Positions 29,659 through 39,497 of a DNA stretch of 64,000 nt are shown here, one piece after another. Each line of letters begins with the position of its first letter. Position 1 is the stretch's first letter. Under the pieces are notes generated by a model. That model was given only the letters and a program-made list of their open reading frames with translations, was not told where the DNA came from and searched no databases. The DNA is from Flagellimonas flava (GTDB taxonomy: Bacteria > Bacteroidota > Bacteroidia > Flavobacteriales > Flavobacteriaceae). The translations under genes and the position numbers were made by a program. The stretch spans positions 186,001 through 250,000 of the forward strand of contig NZ_FQWL01000002.1 in assembly GCF_900129665.1 (NCBI RefSeq), given 5' to 3'.

Positions 29659-31187
29659 TGTACGTTCCCCATCAATTTTTTCATTAGTGGGCCAAACAAC
29701 AGCACCACAACACCTGCTACCAGGGAATACTTGGCAATAAGGCTAAATCCATCCAAATAAACATGTAAAGTATCCAGACCGCCTACATTACTATCCGTAC
29801 TTTCAATAGCCAATTGCTTGGAAATGAAACCAACAATTTGAAAGGCATAGGCAGACGACAAGAACCATACCCCCATCATAAAGGCCACTATTCGTTTGGG
29901 AGATAGGTCCGTTATTTTTGAAAGTCCCACTGGCGACATGAACAACTCGCCAACAGAAATCAAGAAATACAACCAAAGCAGGTATGAGAAGGGAACCATT
30001 CCGTTTTCGTCAGCACTCCCGCCACTTAAGGAGACCACATAAAATGCCAAACCGGCCAAAACCAATCCCATTCCAAATTTATAAGGTGTCCTTGGGTTGA
30101 TCTTTTTCTTGGCCATATAGGTCCACATAATGGAGATAGGAATGGACAAGATGACAATGAACATGGAATTCAGTGCATTGGTCTGACTTGCATTGATCAT
30201 GGAAAGGTTTACGTTTCTTGCGGCAAACAGGGTAATGACGCTGCCATGCAGTTCATGAAAACCCCAAAAAATGGTCATGAAGAACGTGATCAGTACCGCC
30301 ATGAAAAGTTTCTTGCGTTCGTCCATGGTAGATTTTACCATGATCGTACCTAGATAAATCAGTACTAAAATTCCAACCAAATAGAACAGAAGGTTAACGA
30401 TGTTGGTATCTCCGAACGCCGTTCCCTTTTCGCCCAAAGATTTATAAGATTGCAGTAGGAACGCAATTAAAGGAGCTGACAAAAATGCCAAAAGTGGAAT
30501 TAAATGCTTTTGCGGAATCCCCATTATCTTTTTCTCGTATACCTCTACACTTGGAGGTTTACCTCCTTCGCCAAAGACATTCTTTTTGATTCCGCTCCAG
30601 AAAAAGAGCAGTCCGGTAAGCATTCCAATACCGGCTAGTCCAAAACCATAATGCCAGCCATAGGTATGTCCAAGCCATCCACAGAGCAGTGGAGAAATAA
30701 ATCCTCCAATATTTATCCCCATATAGAAGATGGTAAATCCTGAATCCTTACGTGTGTCCCCATCTTTATACAGCGTGCCCACAAAGGTTGAGATATTGGG
30801 TTTAAAGAAACCGTTACCAACAATAATAAAGGCAAGGGCCAAAAAGAATGCGGTATTGTTCTCAATGGCGAGAACAAAATGCCCAAGCGCCATAAGAATA
30901 CCCCCCAAAAAAATGGAGGAACGCATTCCTAAAATGGAATCGGAAATTTTGCCCCCAATAACGGTGGAAGCATAGACCAAAGAACCGTAAGAAGCATAAA
31001 CAGCCGCGGCTGCATAATCCCGTGTGGCCAAAGCTTCGAATACCACGTTGACCATGTAAAGGGTGAGCAAGGCCCGCATTCCGTAGAAACTGAAACGTTC
31101 CCACAACTCTGCGAAGAACAAATAGAATAGGCCTTGAGGGTGCCCTAAAAGCTCCTTCTCGCTAGCCGGTTTTACAACGTCTGACAT
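29655..31187 (-). CDS. POT/PTR family proton-dependent oligopeptide transporter
   Basis: 510 aa MFS transporter with about 12-14 helices. The PTR signature ELWERFSFYGMRALL (ExxERFxxYG, proton coupling) is at residues 28-42, and FYMGINIGGFISPLLCGWLG is the second family motif. It imports di- and tripeptides with protons. The DPP-IV-like peptidase gene lies 16 bp upstream on the same strand; together they would release dipeptides and import them. Confidence 0.94.
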   Translation of the reverse strand: MSDVVKPASEKELLGHPQGLFYLFFAELWERFSFYGMRALLTLYMVNVVFEALATRDYAAAAVYASYGSLVYASTVIGGKISDSILGMRSSIFLGGILMALGHFVLAIENNTAFFLALAFIIVGNGFFKPNISTFVGTLYKDGDTRKDSGFTIFYMGINIGGFISPLLCGWLGHTYGWHYGFGLAGIGMLTGLLFFWSGIKKNVFGEGGKPPSVEVYEKKIMGIPQKHLIPLLAFLSAPLIAFLLQSYKSLGEKGTAFGDTNIVNLLFYLVGILVLIYLGTIMVKSTMDERKKLFMAVLITFFMTIFWGFHELHGSVITLFAARNVNLSMINASQTNALNSMFIVILSIPISIMWTYMAKKKINPRTPYKFGMGLVLAGLAFYVVSLSGGSADENGMVPFSYLLWLYFLISVGELFMSPVGLSKITDLSPKRIVAFMMGVWFLSSAYAFQIVGFISKQLAIESTDSNVGGLDTLHVYLDGFSLIAKYSLVAGVVVLLFGPLMKKLMGNVH

Positions 31188-31203
31188 ATATTAGATAGTT
31201 TGA

Positions 31204-33363
31204 TTACAAATTTTCCTTGACGAACTTGGTCATTTTGGAGAACAAGTGAAGTCTGGTATTACCACCATAAATTCCATGATTCCTATCCGGATAAATGGCC
31301 CATTCAAAATCTTTATTGGCCTGAACCAGAGCCTCTATCATTCGCATAGAGTTTTGAACATGTACATTATCATCCCCGGAACCATGAACCAATAGGTACT
31401 TGCCTTTTAGCAGTTCTGGATAATTAAATGGTGAATTATCATCATACCCAGCTGGATTTTCAGCGGGTGTTCGCATAAAGCGTTCTGTGTAAATGGTATC
31501 GTAAAACCGCCATGAAGTCACCGGAGCTACTGCAATGGCCATTTCAAAAACATCATTTCCCTTGAGCAAACAGTTGGTACTCATATGACCTCCATAGCTC
31601 CAGCCCCAGATGCCGGTTCTATTTTCGTCGATATAGGGAAGCTCGCTTAATTTTTTGGCTGCTGCTATTTGATCTTCGGTCTCGTGCTTCACCAAGTTTA
31701 AATAGGTCACCTTTTTAAAATCCCTTCCCTTATAACCCGTTCCACGCCCATCCACACAGGCCACAATGTAACCTTCAGATGCCAGCATTTGGTGCCAAAA
31801 ATCATTACTTCCCAGCCATCTATTGGCAACTTGTTGGGACCCCGGTCCGCTGTATTGGAACATTAAAAGGGGATATTTTTTATTTGGGTCGAAGTCTGCA
31901 GGTTTTACCGTCCACATGTTCAGGTCATTTCCATTGATATTGATTGTGGAAAATTCCTTTCGGCTCATATCAAACCCTTCAAGCTTTTTTGAAAGGTCCT
32001 CGTTGTTCTTAATCTCCCTGAGTTCTTTGCCATCTGAAGCTTGGTTCAAGGTAAATCGGTATGGCGTCGTAGCATCGGAGAAAGTATTGATGAAGTAGGT
32101 GAAACTGGCGCTAAAATCAGCGTTGTTTGTTCCTTCCTCTGTGGTCAAACGTTTCTTTTTCTTTCCGTTGGCTCCTATACTGTACACATCCCTATTAATG
32201 GAACCATTTTCAGTGGATTGGTAATAGATTTTCTTCCTTTTTTCATCATAACCATAGTAATTGGTTACCTCCCAAGGTCCTTGTGTTACCTGGTTGCGAA
32301 GCTTTCCATCTTTGTTGTACAGATAGATATGGTTGTACCCGTCCATTTCACTGGTCCAGATGAAACTGTCATCTTGGAGGAAAGTAAGGTTATCCGTTAT
32401 ATCAACATAGGCGGCGTCCTTTTCCTCAAATAAAAGATCAACGGAGTTGTTCGAAGCATTGACCGTATACATTTTCAAATGGTTCTGGTGCCGATTAAGT
32501 GTTTGCACACTTAACTCATCTGGGTTGTTTTTCCATTTGATTCTTGGAATGTAATACTGGTTTCCAAGGTCTATATTTGAAATGTTCCCAGAAGAAACAT
32601 CGTACATATGCAGGCTTACAGTGGCATTCTCTTCTCCAGCTTTGGGGTACTTAAACTCATACTGAAAAGGATACAGATTTTGTCCATAAACGTCCATAGA
32701 AAAATGTGGCACATTGGTCTCATCAAAACGTAAGAAAGCTATTTTGGTTCCGTTGCTGTTCCAAGCAAAAGCACGCACAAACGCAAACTCTTCTTCATAA
32801 ACCCAATCTGTAATACCGTTAATAATGGTTCCCTTACTGCCATCTGTCGTAATTTGCTTGGTTTCTTTGGATTTCAAATCCATACTGTACACATTATTAT
32901 TGTATACATAGGCAACCTTTGAACCGTCTGGAGAAAGCAAAGGTTCCTGAATTTTCGAATCAGAAACCTTGGTAATACTTTTGGAGGTGATATCATAGAC
33001 GTAATAAATGCCCAGGCGTGAATGCCTAAAAATAGGTTCTATCTCTGTGGCCAAAAGCACCTTTGACTCGTCATCGCTAAACGCATATGAACTAAAAAAT
33101 GGCACCTCTCCTGATGAGGCAACTATTGTTTCCGTCTTTTTGGATGTGGTATAATCATATTTATCCAAACTACTGCTGCGGGGGGATCGATTAAAATTCA
33201 ACACTATATAATGACTGCCATCCTTCATGGATTGGAGTGCATCCATATATTCTGTTCGAAACTCACCTTGCCAGATATTTTCGAGTGTAATTTTTTGTTT
33301 TTGGGCTGAAGAAAGGGCAACGCACCCCAGGGCGAGCATGCAGATAAGGAAATTTTTTCCCAT
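31204..33363 (-). CDS. S9 family peptidase, dipeptidyl-peptidase IV type
   Basis: 719 aa. Signal peptide about 1-20 (ends SSAQ). An N-terminal eight-bladed propeller (about 40-470) contains the paired-Glu motif of DPP-IV (DWVYEEEFAFVRAF). The alpha/beta-hydrolase domain has Ser in GWSYGGHMS, Asp in GSGDDNVH and His in DRNHGIYGG. It removes X-Pro or X-Ala dipeptides from N-termini in the periplasm. Encoded immediately upstream of the peptide transporter, a functional pairing. Confidence 0.94.
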   Translation of the reverse strand: MGKNFLICMLALGCVALSSAQKQKITLENIWQGEFRTEYMDALQSMKDGSHYIVLNFNRSPRSSSLDKYDYTTSKKTETIVASSGEVPFFSSYAFSDDESKVLLATEIEPIFRHSRLGIYYVYDITSKSITKVSDSKIQEPLLSPDGSKVAYVYNNNVYSMDLKSKETKQITTDGSKGTIINGITDWVYEEEFAFVRAFAWNSNGTKIAFLRFDETNVPHFSMDVYGQNLYPFQYEFKYPKAGEENATVSLHMYDVSSGNISNIDLGNQYYIPRIKWKNNPDELSVQTLNRHQNHLKMYTVNASNNSVDLLFEEKDAAYVDITDNLTFLQDDSFIWTSEMDGYNHIYLYNKDGKLRNQVTQGPWEVTNYYGYDEKRKKIYYQSTENGSINRDVYSIGANGKKKKRLTTEEGTNNADFSASFTYFINTFSDATTPYRFTLNQASDGKELREIKNNEDLSKKLEGFDMSRKEFSTININGNDLNMWTVKPADFDPNKKYPLLMFQYSGPGSQQVANRWLGSNDFWHQMLASEGYIVACVDGRGTGYKGRDFKKVTYLNLVKHETEDQIAAAKKLSELPYIDENRTGIWGWSYGGHMSTNCLLKGNDVFEMAIAVAPVTSWRFYDTIYTERFMRTPAENPAGYDDNSPFNYPELLKGKYLLVHGSGDDNVHVQNSMRMIEALVQANKDFEWAIYPDRNHGIYGGNTRLHLFSKMTKFVKENL

Positions 33364-33491
33364 TTAAGTCGTAATTTGATAATAAACCCTCAAGTTTACT
33401 AATATTTATCCGAAAAATAAACTTTATTGTTGCTAAGGCAACAAGAATATGACCCTGTTTTCCCCTATTCACCAAAAAGTCCCATTATATG

Positions 33492-33499
33492 TATATTTG
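33492..33499 (+). promoter_or_regulatory. TAnnTTTG -7 box upstream of HMG-CoA reductase
   Basis: TATATTTG, perfect -7 consensus, ends 19 bp before the ATG at 33519. No TTTG is seen at the usual -33 spacing. The rest of the 155-bp divergent gap contains an inverted repeat TTGTTGC/GCAACAA at 33427-33444 and no gene. Confidence 0.5.
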
Positions 33500-33518
33500 A
33501 TTCCTTTAACCACACACC

Positions 33519-34835
33519 ATGAACACTCCTGTTGAGGGATTTTCCAAGCTTTCAAAAAACCAAAAAATAGAATGGGTCGCCAAGCATTTTACAACAGATC
33601 CAGAATCCGCCAAACTACTGTTGGAACGTTATTGGAACGAAGACCCAGAGGTGCAAAAAGTTCATGATGAGTTTATTGAGAATACCATCTCAAACTACTA
33701 CCTCCCTTTTGCGGTAGCACCCAATTTCCTGATTAATGACAAACTCTACGCCATTCCCATGGTCATCGAGGAAAGTTCAGTTGTTGCAGCGGCTAGTAAG
33801 GCAGCCAAATTTTGGCTAAATAAAGGAGGCTTTAAGACGGAGGTGCTAGGTACTGAAAAAATAGGTCAGGTACATTTTATGTTCCATGGCAATGACCAAA
33901 AGCTCAAAAAATTTTTTGAGGAGGTCAAACCTAAACTTTTCCAAGAAACGGCCACTATCACCCAAAACATGGAAAAACGCGGGGGTGGCATTAAGGCTAT
34001 TGAACTGCGATGCCTAGGGGATAAAATGGAAGGCTATCATCAGCTGCACTGCACCTTTGAGACTTTGGATGCAATGGGAGCCAATTTCATTAACTCTTGT
34101 TTGGAGCAATTTGCCAAAACATTAAAAGAAGAGGCCAAGCAATATGCAGATTTCACTGAAAACGAAAAGGACATTGAAGTGGTCATGAGCATTCTGTCCA
34201 ATTATGTCCCTAATTGTTTGGTTCGTGCTGAAGTAAGCTGTGCACTTACGGCGTTGGACGAGGGTCAGATGACCGGGGCGGAATTTGCAGAAAAAATCAT
34301 TCAGGCAGTGACTATTGCGAAGGTAGAACCGCACCGGGCCGTTACCCATAATAAGGGTGTCATGAACGGGATAGATGCCGTGGTCCTAGCCACCGGAAAT
34401 GATTTTCGGGCCATTGAGGCCGGAGTGCACGCATATGCCTCCAAAGACGGTTCTTACTCGAGCCTAACCCACGTAAAAATAGAAGGTGACCAATTTAAAC
34501 TTTCGATTGAAATTCCGCTAGCCTTGGGAACTGTTGGAGGACTCACCTCGCTACATCCCCTAGTAAAACTGGCCCTGGAAATTTTGGGTCGGCCATCCGC
34601 CGAGGAACTTATGCAAATTATTGCGGTTGCCGGATTAGCACAAAACTTTGCAGCACTCCGATCCTTGGTAACCACTGGCATCCAAAAGGGACATATGAAA
34701 ATGCATTTGATGAATATGCTCAACCAGATGGGAGCCACCGAAAGTGAAAAAGAGCAACTGGTCGCCTATTTTAAAGATCATACTGTGACCAACGCTTCGG
34801 TTAAACAAGCACTTGAAAAGATTCAATCCCAATAA
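33519..34835 (+). CDS. mvaA: hydroxymethylglutaryl-CoA reductase, class II (degradative type)
   Basis: 438 aa, the class II length. Motifs: ENTISNYYLPFAVAPNFLIN at the substrate site, DAMGANFINSCLE (catalytic Asp region) and THNKGVMNGIDAVVLATGND. Interconverts HMG-CoA and mevalonate with NAD(P)H. In Flavobacteriaceae this class serves the biosynthetic mevalonate route to isoprenoids, supported here by a GHMP kinase gene whose ATG shares the stop region (TAATGG). Confidence 0.95.
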   Translation: MNTPVEGFSKLSKNQKIEWVAKHFTTDPESAKLLLERYWNEDPEVQKVHDEFIENTISNYYLPFAVAPNFLINDKLYAIPMVIEESSVVAAASKAAKFWLNKGGFKTEVLGTEKIGQVHFMFHGNDQKLKKFFEEVKPKLFQETATITQNMEKRGGGIKAIELRCLGDKMEGYHQLHCTFETLDAMGANFINSCLEQFAKTLKEEAKQYADFTENEKDIEVVMSILSNYVPNCLVRAEVSCALTALDEGQMTGAEFAEKIIQAVTIAKVEPHRAVTHNKGVMNGIDAVVLATGNDFRAIEAGVHAYASKDGSYSSLTHVKIEGDQFKLSIEIPLALGTVGGLTSLHPLVKLALEILGRPSAEELMQIIAVAGLAQNFAALRSLVTTGIQKGHMKMHLMNMLNQMGATESEKEQLVAYFKDHTVTNASVKQALEKIQSQ

Positions 34836-35743
34836 TGGAACAACGCTTTTACAGTAACGGCAAACTACTGCTTACCGGGGAGTATGCCATTTTGGATGGT
34901 GCCACAGGATTGGCCGTGCCATCGCAATATGGGCAATCCCTTCATGTAAAGGTGACCTCATCAGAAATTCTGAACTGGAGGAGCTTCGATGCTGACCAGA
35001 AGATGTGGTTTCATGTCCAATTTACAGTTCCAAAACTGGAAGTCATTTCCTCATCGGATATGGATACTTCCGATAGACTTAAACAGATTCTCCAAACCGC
35101 AGCTGAGATGAACCAGGGTTTTCTTAAGGGGGACTCAGGATGGCATGTGGAATCACACTTGACGTTTCCCCGAAACTGGGGTTTGGGAACCTCCTCTACC
35201 TTGATCAATAATATAGCACAATGGGCGGGCATAGACCCCTACAAACTTTTGAAAAAAACTTTTGGGGGAAGTGGATACGATATCGCCTGTGCACAAAACG
35301 GCAAACCGCTCTTGTATTGGTTACAAGATGGGGATCCCCGTACAGAAATCGTTGATTTTGACCCCCCTTTCAAGGATTCCCTTTTTTTTGTTTACCTCAA
35401 TGAAAAGCGGAATAGCCGTGAGGCGATAGCCAATTACCGTACCCTTCAATTTGATGCTCAAACCCTCCAGACAAGTATATCCCATATTACAGAAAGGGTA
35501 TTGCTTTCTTCGAAGTTATCTGAATTTGAGATGTTGTTGAGCGAGCATGAGCAGTTATTATCCGAAGTTCTTGGCGTTCCAACCGTGAAGTCCAAACTGT
35601 TTCCCGATTATCCTGGCACCATAAAAAGTTTGGGAGCATGGGGGGGGGACTTTATTCTAGCTACAGGAAAAGAAGAAGAAATGGAATATTTTCATAAAAA
35701 GGGGTATCCTGTTCAGATTCCCTTTTCTAAAATGGTGCTATAA
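34835..35743 (+). CDS. GHMP kinase, probably mevalonate-pathway kinase
   Basis: 302 aa. Features of the GHMP fold: N-terminal SNGKLLLTGEYAILDGATGLA, the ATP-binding loop PRNWGLGTSSTLI (about 108-120) and FGGSGYDIACAQNG for the third region. Overlaps the HMG-CoA reductase stop by one base, so it is almost certainly a mevalonate or phosphomevalonate kinase; which one cannot be told from sequence alone. A strong terminator follows at once. Confidence 0.88.
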   Translation: MEQRFYSNGKLLLTGEYAILDGATGLAVPSQYGQSLHVKVTSSEILNWRSFDADQKMWFHVQFTVPKLEVISSSDMDTSDRLKQILQTAAEMNQGFLKGDSGWHVESHLTFPRNWGLGTSSTLINNIAQWAGIDPYKLLKKTFGGSGYDIACAQNGKPLLYWLQDGDPRTEIVDFDPPFKDSLFFVYLNEKRNSREAIANYRTLQFDAQTLQTSISHITERVLLSSKLSEFEMLLSEHEQLLSEVLGVPTVKSKLFPDYPGTIKSLGAWGGDFILATGKEEEMEYFHKKGYPVQIPFSKMVL

Positions 35744-35771
35744 AAAAAGCCTCCCCAAAGGAAGGCTTTTT
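35744..35771. terminator. bidirectional terminator between convergent genes
   Basis: AAAAAGCCT (35744-35752) pairs with AGGCTTTTT (35763-35771), with A and T runs on either side so that it reads as a terminator on both strands. It separates the GHMP kinase (+) from the PPIase gene (minus). Confidence 0.88.
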
Positions 35772-35792
35772 AGTCTATTGTAAAAACTTCAA

Positions 35793-37913
35793 TTAATAGA
35801 AGGTAGCTCTTTTATCCTCAATCTCCGCACCTTCTTTAAGTGCCGTGTAGATATCGCCGTTTACCCTATTACTTGCGTTCGTTCTTAGCGTATTGGCATA
35901 GGTACTAAAGTTGTCCACGTTGGGCGCCTCTTCCTTTTTGGTCACCTTGACCATAAAGACCCCGGTTTCTCCTTGGATCAATGAAGAAGTTCCGTCTTGG
36001 GGAAGTGCAAAGGCAGTTCCAACAACCAAAGGCTCTCTACCCGCACCTGGAAGCGTTGGTGACTTCATCGTAAGCGCAGAAGCGTTGGACAAGGCCACAT
36101 TGTTATCCTTTGCCAAAGCATCCATAGTTTTATTCTGGTTGGCAGCAATAATCTGCTCAGCTTTAAGCTCTTTTCTGATTTTTGGCAGTGCATTGGCAGA
36201 AGCATCTTCTGGAGCCATAAGTCCTTCATTATACTTCTTCACCAACTGAACCACGGCATACCCATTGTTGATGTTGAAACGTTTGATATTACCTACTTCG
36301 GTATCATCATTAAAGGCCCATTGAACAATCCCACGCTGGGCATTAAGTCCAGGAAGAACTTCATCCATTTCTTTAATTTTATTTACGGGCCTGACCTGAT
36401 AGTTGCTTTCCTTGGCTATATCCCCAAAAGAATCTGGTTCGGCATCAATAGAAGCCATTTCAAATTTCGTAGCATCGGTAAACAAGGTGTTGATGGTTTC
36501 CTCGGAAGCCTCAATTTCTCTTGACAAGGTAGCTATCTGAACAATATCTTGCTTGTCATCTATTTTGATAACATGATAACCAAACTGGGTCTCCACCAAA
36601 TCAATGGCACCAACCTCGTTATTAAAACAGAAATCGTTGAAGGCATCGGCCATCACGCCTTCTTGGAAATAGCCCAAATCACCCCCTCTTGGAGCGGAAG
36701 GTCCATCTGAATTATCCCTCGCCAATGTAGTGAAAACTGCTCCATCTTTTTTGGCTTCCGCCAATATCTCTTTGGCCTTGGCCTCAGCTTCCTCCTTGGT
36801 TCTGGTAATACTTGGGTTGGCCCTTTCAGCTCCTTGCCAAGTAAAAAGAATATGGCTTGCCTTAACAGTACCATTGGCTTTTCTATTCATCATTTTGCTT
36901 ACCCTAAGGAAATCACCTTCACGGTAAGGTCCGTAGGTCTCACCAACCTGAAGGTTGATCAAAGAATCGGCAACCAAGGTCGGCAAATCATTTTTGGCCT
37001 TGTATATGGTGTCAAATTTGGTATCTGAATTACGATCTAGGAACGCCGCCATATCTTGGGTGTTGATAAACCCAGGAATGGTATCCGTGGTATTTCTTTC
37101 CTGAACGTATTCCACAGAATCATCAAGCAAAGTGGAAATGGCATCCTCAACGGCCTTTTCGTCATCAGCAGAGGCTTTTTCCTCAAAATATACAAAGCGG
37201 ATGTCCCTTGCCTTTTCCTGCTTATACTCGTCTTGGTGACTGTTCACATAGGCTTGAATATCACTTTTAGTCACTTGGATTGTACTATCCGGAACCGAGG
37301 TGTAGGGTACACGAACATATTGTATATCAACCTTTTCATTTGCCAGTTTATAATCGAACTCTCCTTCTGAAAGGGTTGCTCCGACCCCACCTTTGATCAG
37401 GTTGAAATAGATACGCTCCTTGGCAGATTGGATAATGCGCTCTTCATCTTGCAACCAAGCATCGTAGCGCAGTGGATCGTTCACTTTCCAATCCGCTATG
37501 GCACTCTTAAAAACTTCGGCATTGAAAATTCCATTTTCATCCTGAAAATCGGGAATCTGTGCATATCCGGATGTTTTAACAAACTCAATGATCTGATCAC
37601 TTTCCACATCTATGCCCAAATCATCAAACTGTTGTTGTAAAATGGCTTTTCTTACTTCCTGGTCATACACTTGGTTCACTAGCTGTGTAGAGGAGAAGCT
37701 TGGCCCAAATCGTCTTGAGGCACTTTCCACTTCTTTTCTAAAGTCCTCAATAGAAATGCTTTCCCCATTGATTTCCGCTACTGCGGAACCTACTTTGGCA
37801 CCTCCAAAATCATTACTTGTAAAGACTCCTGATATTACAAAGGCGAACAAGGCCATCCCGATAATCAAAATCAGCACGGTTGTACGTTTCCTAATATTCT
37901 CTAATATTGCCAT
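35793..37913 (-). CDS. SurA/PpiD-like peptidylprolyl isomerase
   Basis: 706 aa membrane-anchored periplasmic chaperone. One N-terminal helix (about 12-30, LILIIGMALFAFVISGVF), a SurA_N-like region (INGESISIEDFRKEVE, about 45-200) and a parvulin domain (about 350-450, with VKASHILFTWQG, RDNSDGPSAPRGGDLGYFQ and TQFGYHVIKID). The long C-terminal part is like PpiD of Bacteroidota. It would help fold outer-membrane proteins. First-strand neighbours downstream of it on minus end at the terminator; the CorC-like gene lies 84 bp upstream. Confidence 0.92.
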   Translation of the reverse strand: MAILENIRKRTTVLILIIGMALFAFVISGVFTSNDFGGAKVGSAVAEINGESISIEDFRKEVESASRRFGPSFSSTQLVNQVYDQEVRKAILQQQFDDLGIDVESDQIIEFVKTSGYAQIPDFQDENGIFNAEVFKSAIADWKVNDPLRYDAWLQDEERIIQSAKERIYFNLIKGGVGATLSEGEFDYKLANEKVDIQYVRVPYTSVPDSTIQVTKSDIQAYVNSHQDEYKQEKARDIRFVYFEEKASADDEKAVEDAISTLLDDSVEYVQERNTTDTIPGFINTQDMAAFLDRNSDTKFDTIYKAKNDLPTLVADSLINLQVGETYGPYREGDFLRVSKMMNRKANGTVKASHILFTWQGAERANPSITRTKEEAEAKAKEILAEAKKDGAVFTTLARDNSDGPSAPRGGDLGYFQEGVMADAFNDFCFNNEVGAIDLVETQFGYHVIKIDDKQDIVQIATLSREIEASEETINTLFTDATKFEMASIDAEPDSFGDIAKESNYQVRPVNKIKEMDEVLPGLNAQRGIVQWAFNDDTEVGNIKRFNINNGYAVVQLVKKYNEGLMAPEDASANALPKIRKELKAEQIIAANQNKTMDALAKDNNVALSNASALTMKSPTLPGAGREPLVVGTAFALPQDGTSSLIQGETGVFMVKVTKKEEAPNVDNFSTYANTLRTNASNRVNGDIYTALKEGAEIEDKRATFY

Positions 37914-37997
37914 TTTACTGCTTGTTTTCTATAATTTCAGTGGGCGAAAATACCATTTTCTTTTCAAATAGGAAAGCCCAACGAAGCGCGGAAATTG

Positions 37998-39293
37998 TTA
38001 ATCTTCAGGGATAACCTGAACACTTACCAAATCAATTTTGGTATTGGAGACCTCCAAGATGTGGAAGATAAAATTATCAAGTTTGATTTCCGAGTCCTGT
38101 TCCGGGATTTCACCAGTCTCATTCATGATCAATCCACCCAGGGTCTCGTATTCATCACTTTCGGGCAGCTCCAGTTTGTAGTTCTCGTTGATGTAATCCA
38201 CCTCCATTCGTGCTGAGAACTTATAGACGTTTTCACTCAACTGCTCTTCGTGCAAATCTGTGCTATCGTGCTCATCTTCAATTTCCCCAAAGAGTTCCTC
38301 AACAATATCTTCCACAGTCATAATCCCAGAAGTACCACCGTATTCATCCAATACCACGGCCATACTCTTCCTTTTTTTGGTAAGCACATTCAAGATATCC
38401 TGAATCAACATTGTTTCCGGAACAAACTCTACCGGAAGCAGAATACTTTTAATGGTCTTAGGTTTTTTGAACAGCTCATAAGAATGGATGTAGCCTATAA
38501 TTTCGTCTATGCTCTCTTTATAGACCAAGATTTTGGAGTAGCCCGTTTCTGAAAACAATTTGGCCAAGTTTTTTGGAGTTTCCTCAATTTCAACGGCCAT
38601 TATTTCGGTCCGGGGCACCATGACCTCCCTAGCCTTTACCGCCGAAAACTCAAGCGCGTTCTGGAAAATTTGGATTTCAGAGTCCACCTCATCTTCTTCT
38701 TCCACAGTTTCCATTTGCTCGGTGATATAATCCCCCAGTTCAATTTTTGTGAAAGCCAGTTGTACTTCGTCTCCTTCTGTCTTAAAAAAAACACGAAGAA
38801 TAAAATCCGATACCTTAATGACGAACCAAGATATCACTGAAAACAACAGGTAGAAGAAATAAGCCGGGATAGCGAAAACCTTTAATAAGGTATTGGAATA
38901 GATTTGAAACAACACCTTGGGCAAAAACTCTGCTGTCACCAAAATAATGAGTGTGGATATCAATGTCTGGGAAAGCAAGCTAAAATCTGTTAGCATGGCA
39001 TTCAGAAAGTTGCTGGTAGTTGGCAACAGCCCCTGAAACCATTCCATGAGCACATCGCCCATAAAAAGTCCATAAATGACCAGGGCAATATTATTTCCAA
39101 TAAGCATCGTTGCGATGAACTTGGAGGGTTTCTCCGTAAGCCAGGTGAGCACTTTTGCAAAAAAGCCCTCTTGTTTTTTCTCAATCTCTATATGGATACG
39201 GTTTGCTGAAACAAAAGCGATTTCCATCCCAGAAAAAAAAGCTGAGAATAATAGGGATAAAATGATAACAATCAGCGAAACTTCCAAGGCCAA
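37998..39293 (-). CDS. hemolysin-family CNNM/CorC-like membrane protein
   Basis: 431 aa. N-terminal CNNM (DUF21) domain with about four helices (residues 1-200, including FFSGMEIAFVSANRIHIE), a CBS pair (about 215-335, MVPRTEIMAVEIEE and AVVLDEYGGTSGIMTVEDI) and a C-terminal CorC_HlyC domain. Family members are linked to Mg2+/Co2+ homeostasis; GldE of gliding bacteria is a relative, but no gldD neighbour is present. The start appears to be TTG at 39293, placed directly after the TAA of the preceding gene. Confidence 0.9.
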   Translation of the reverse strand: MALEVSLIVIILSLLFSAFFSGMEIAFVSANRIHIEIEKKQEGFFAKVLTWLTEKPSKFIATMLIGNNIALVIYGLFMGDVLMEWFQGLLPTTSNFLNAMLTDFSLLSQTLISTLIILVTAEFLPKVLFQIYSNTLLKVFAIPAYFFYLLFSVISWFVIKVSDFILRVFFKTEGDEVQLAFTKIELGDYITEQMETVEEEDEVDSEIQIFQNALEFSAVKAREVMVPRTEIMAVEIEETPKNLAKLFSETGYSKILVYKESIDEIIGYIHSYELFKKPKTIKSILLPVEFVPETMLIQDILNVLTKKRKSMAVVLDEYGGTSGIMTVEDIVEELFGEIEDEHDSTDLHEEQLSENVYKFSARMEVDYINENYKLELPESDEYETLGGLIMNETGEIPEQDSEIKLDNFIFHILEVSNTKIDLVSVQVIPED

Positions 39294-39497
39294 TTACTGT
39301 TGATTCTCCTTTTTACGCTGTTCAAAGCGCTTTCTATACCTCCTCCTAAATAGGAACATTGCAGTGGAGACCACGGCAAAAAAGATAAATATATAAGTCT
39401 CTTTGGGATTGATGCTCCAAAGTGTGGCCACCTTATAAATGGAGACCACCGCCACTACCAGATAAAGGTATTCAGTGTATTTTAAAATTTTAATCAT
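39294..39497 (-). CDS. small two-helix membrane protein
   Basis: 67 aa with two hydrophobic segments (about 9-26 and 33-49) and a very basic C-terminus (RRRYRKRFEQRKKE). It overlaps lptC by 8 bp and abuts the CorC-like gene with no gap, so it is a genuine operon member. Function unknown; small proteins in this position are common in Flavobacteriaceae operons with lptC. Confidence 0.8.
   Translation of the reverse strand: MIKILKYTEYLYLVVAVVSIYKVATLWSINPKETYIFIFFAVVSTAMFLFRRRYRKRFEQRKKENQQ

Noticed and set aside
33427-33444. Inverted repeat TTGTTGC/GCAACAA between DPP-IV and HMG-CoA reductase genes
   Set aside because: Short, seen once, not near the -7 box; no reason to call it an operator.
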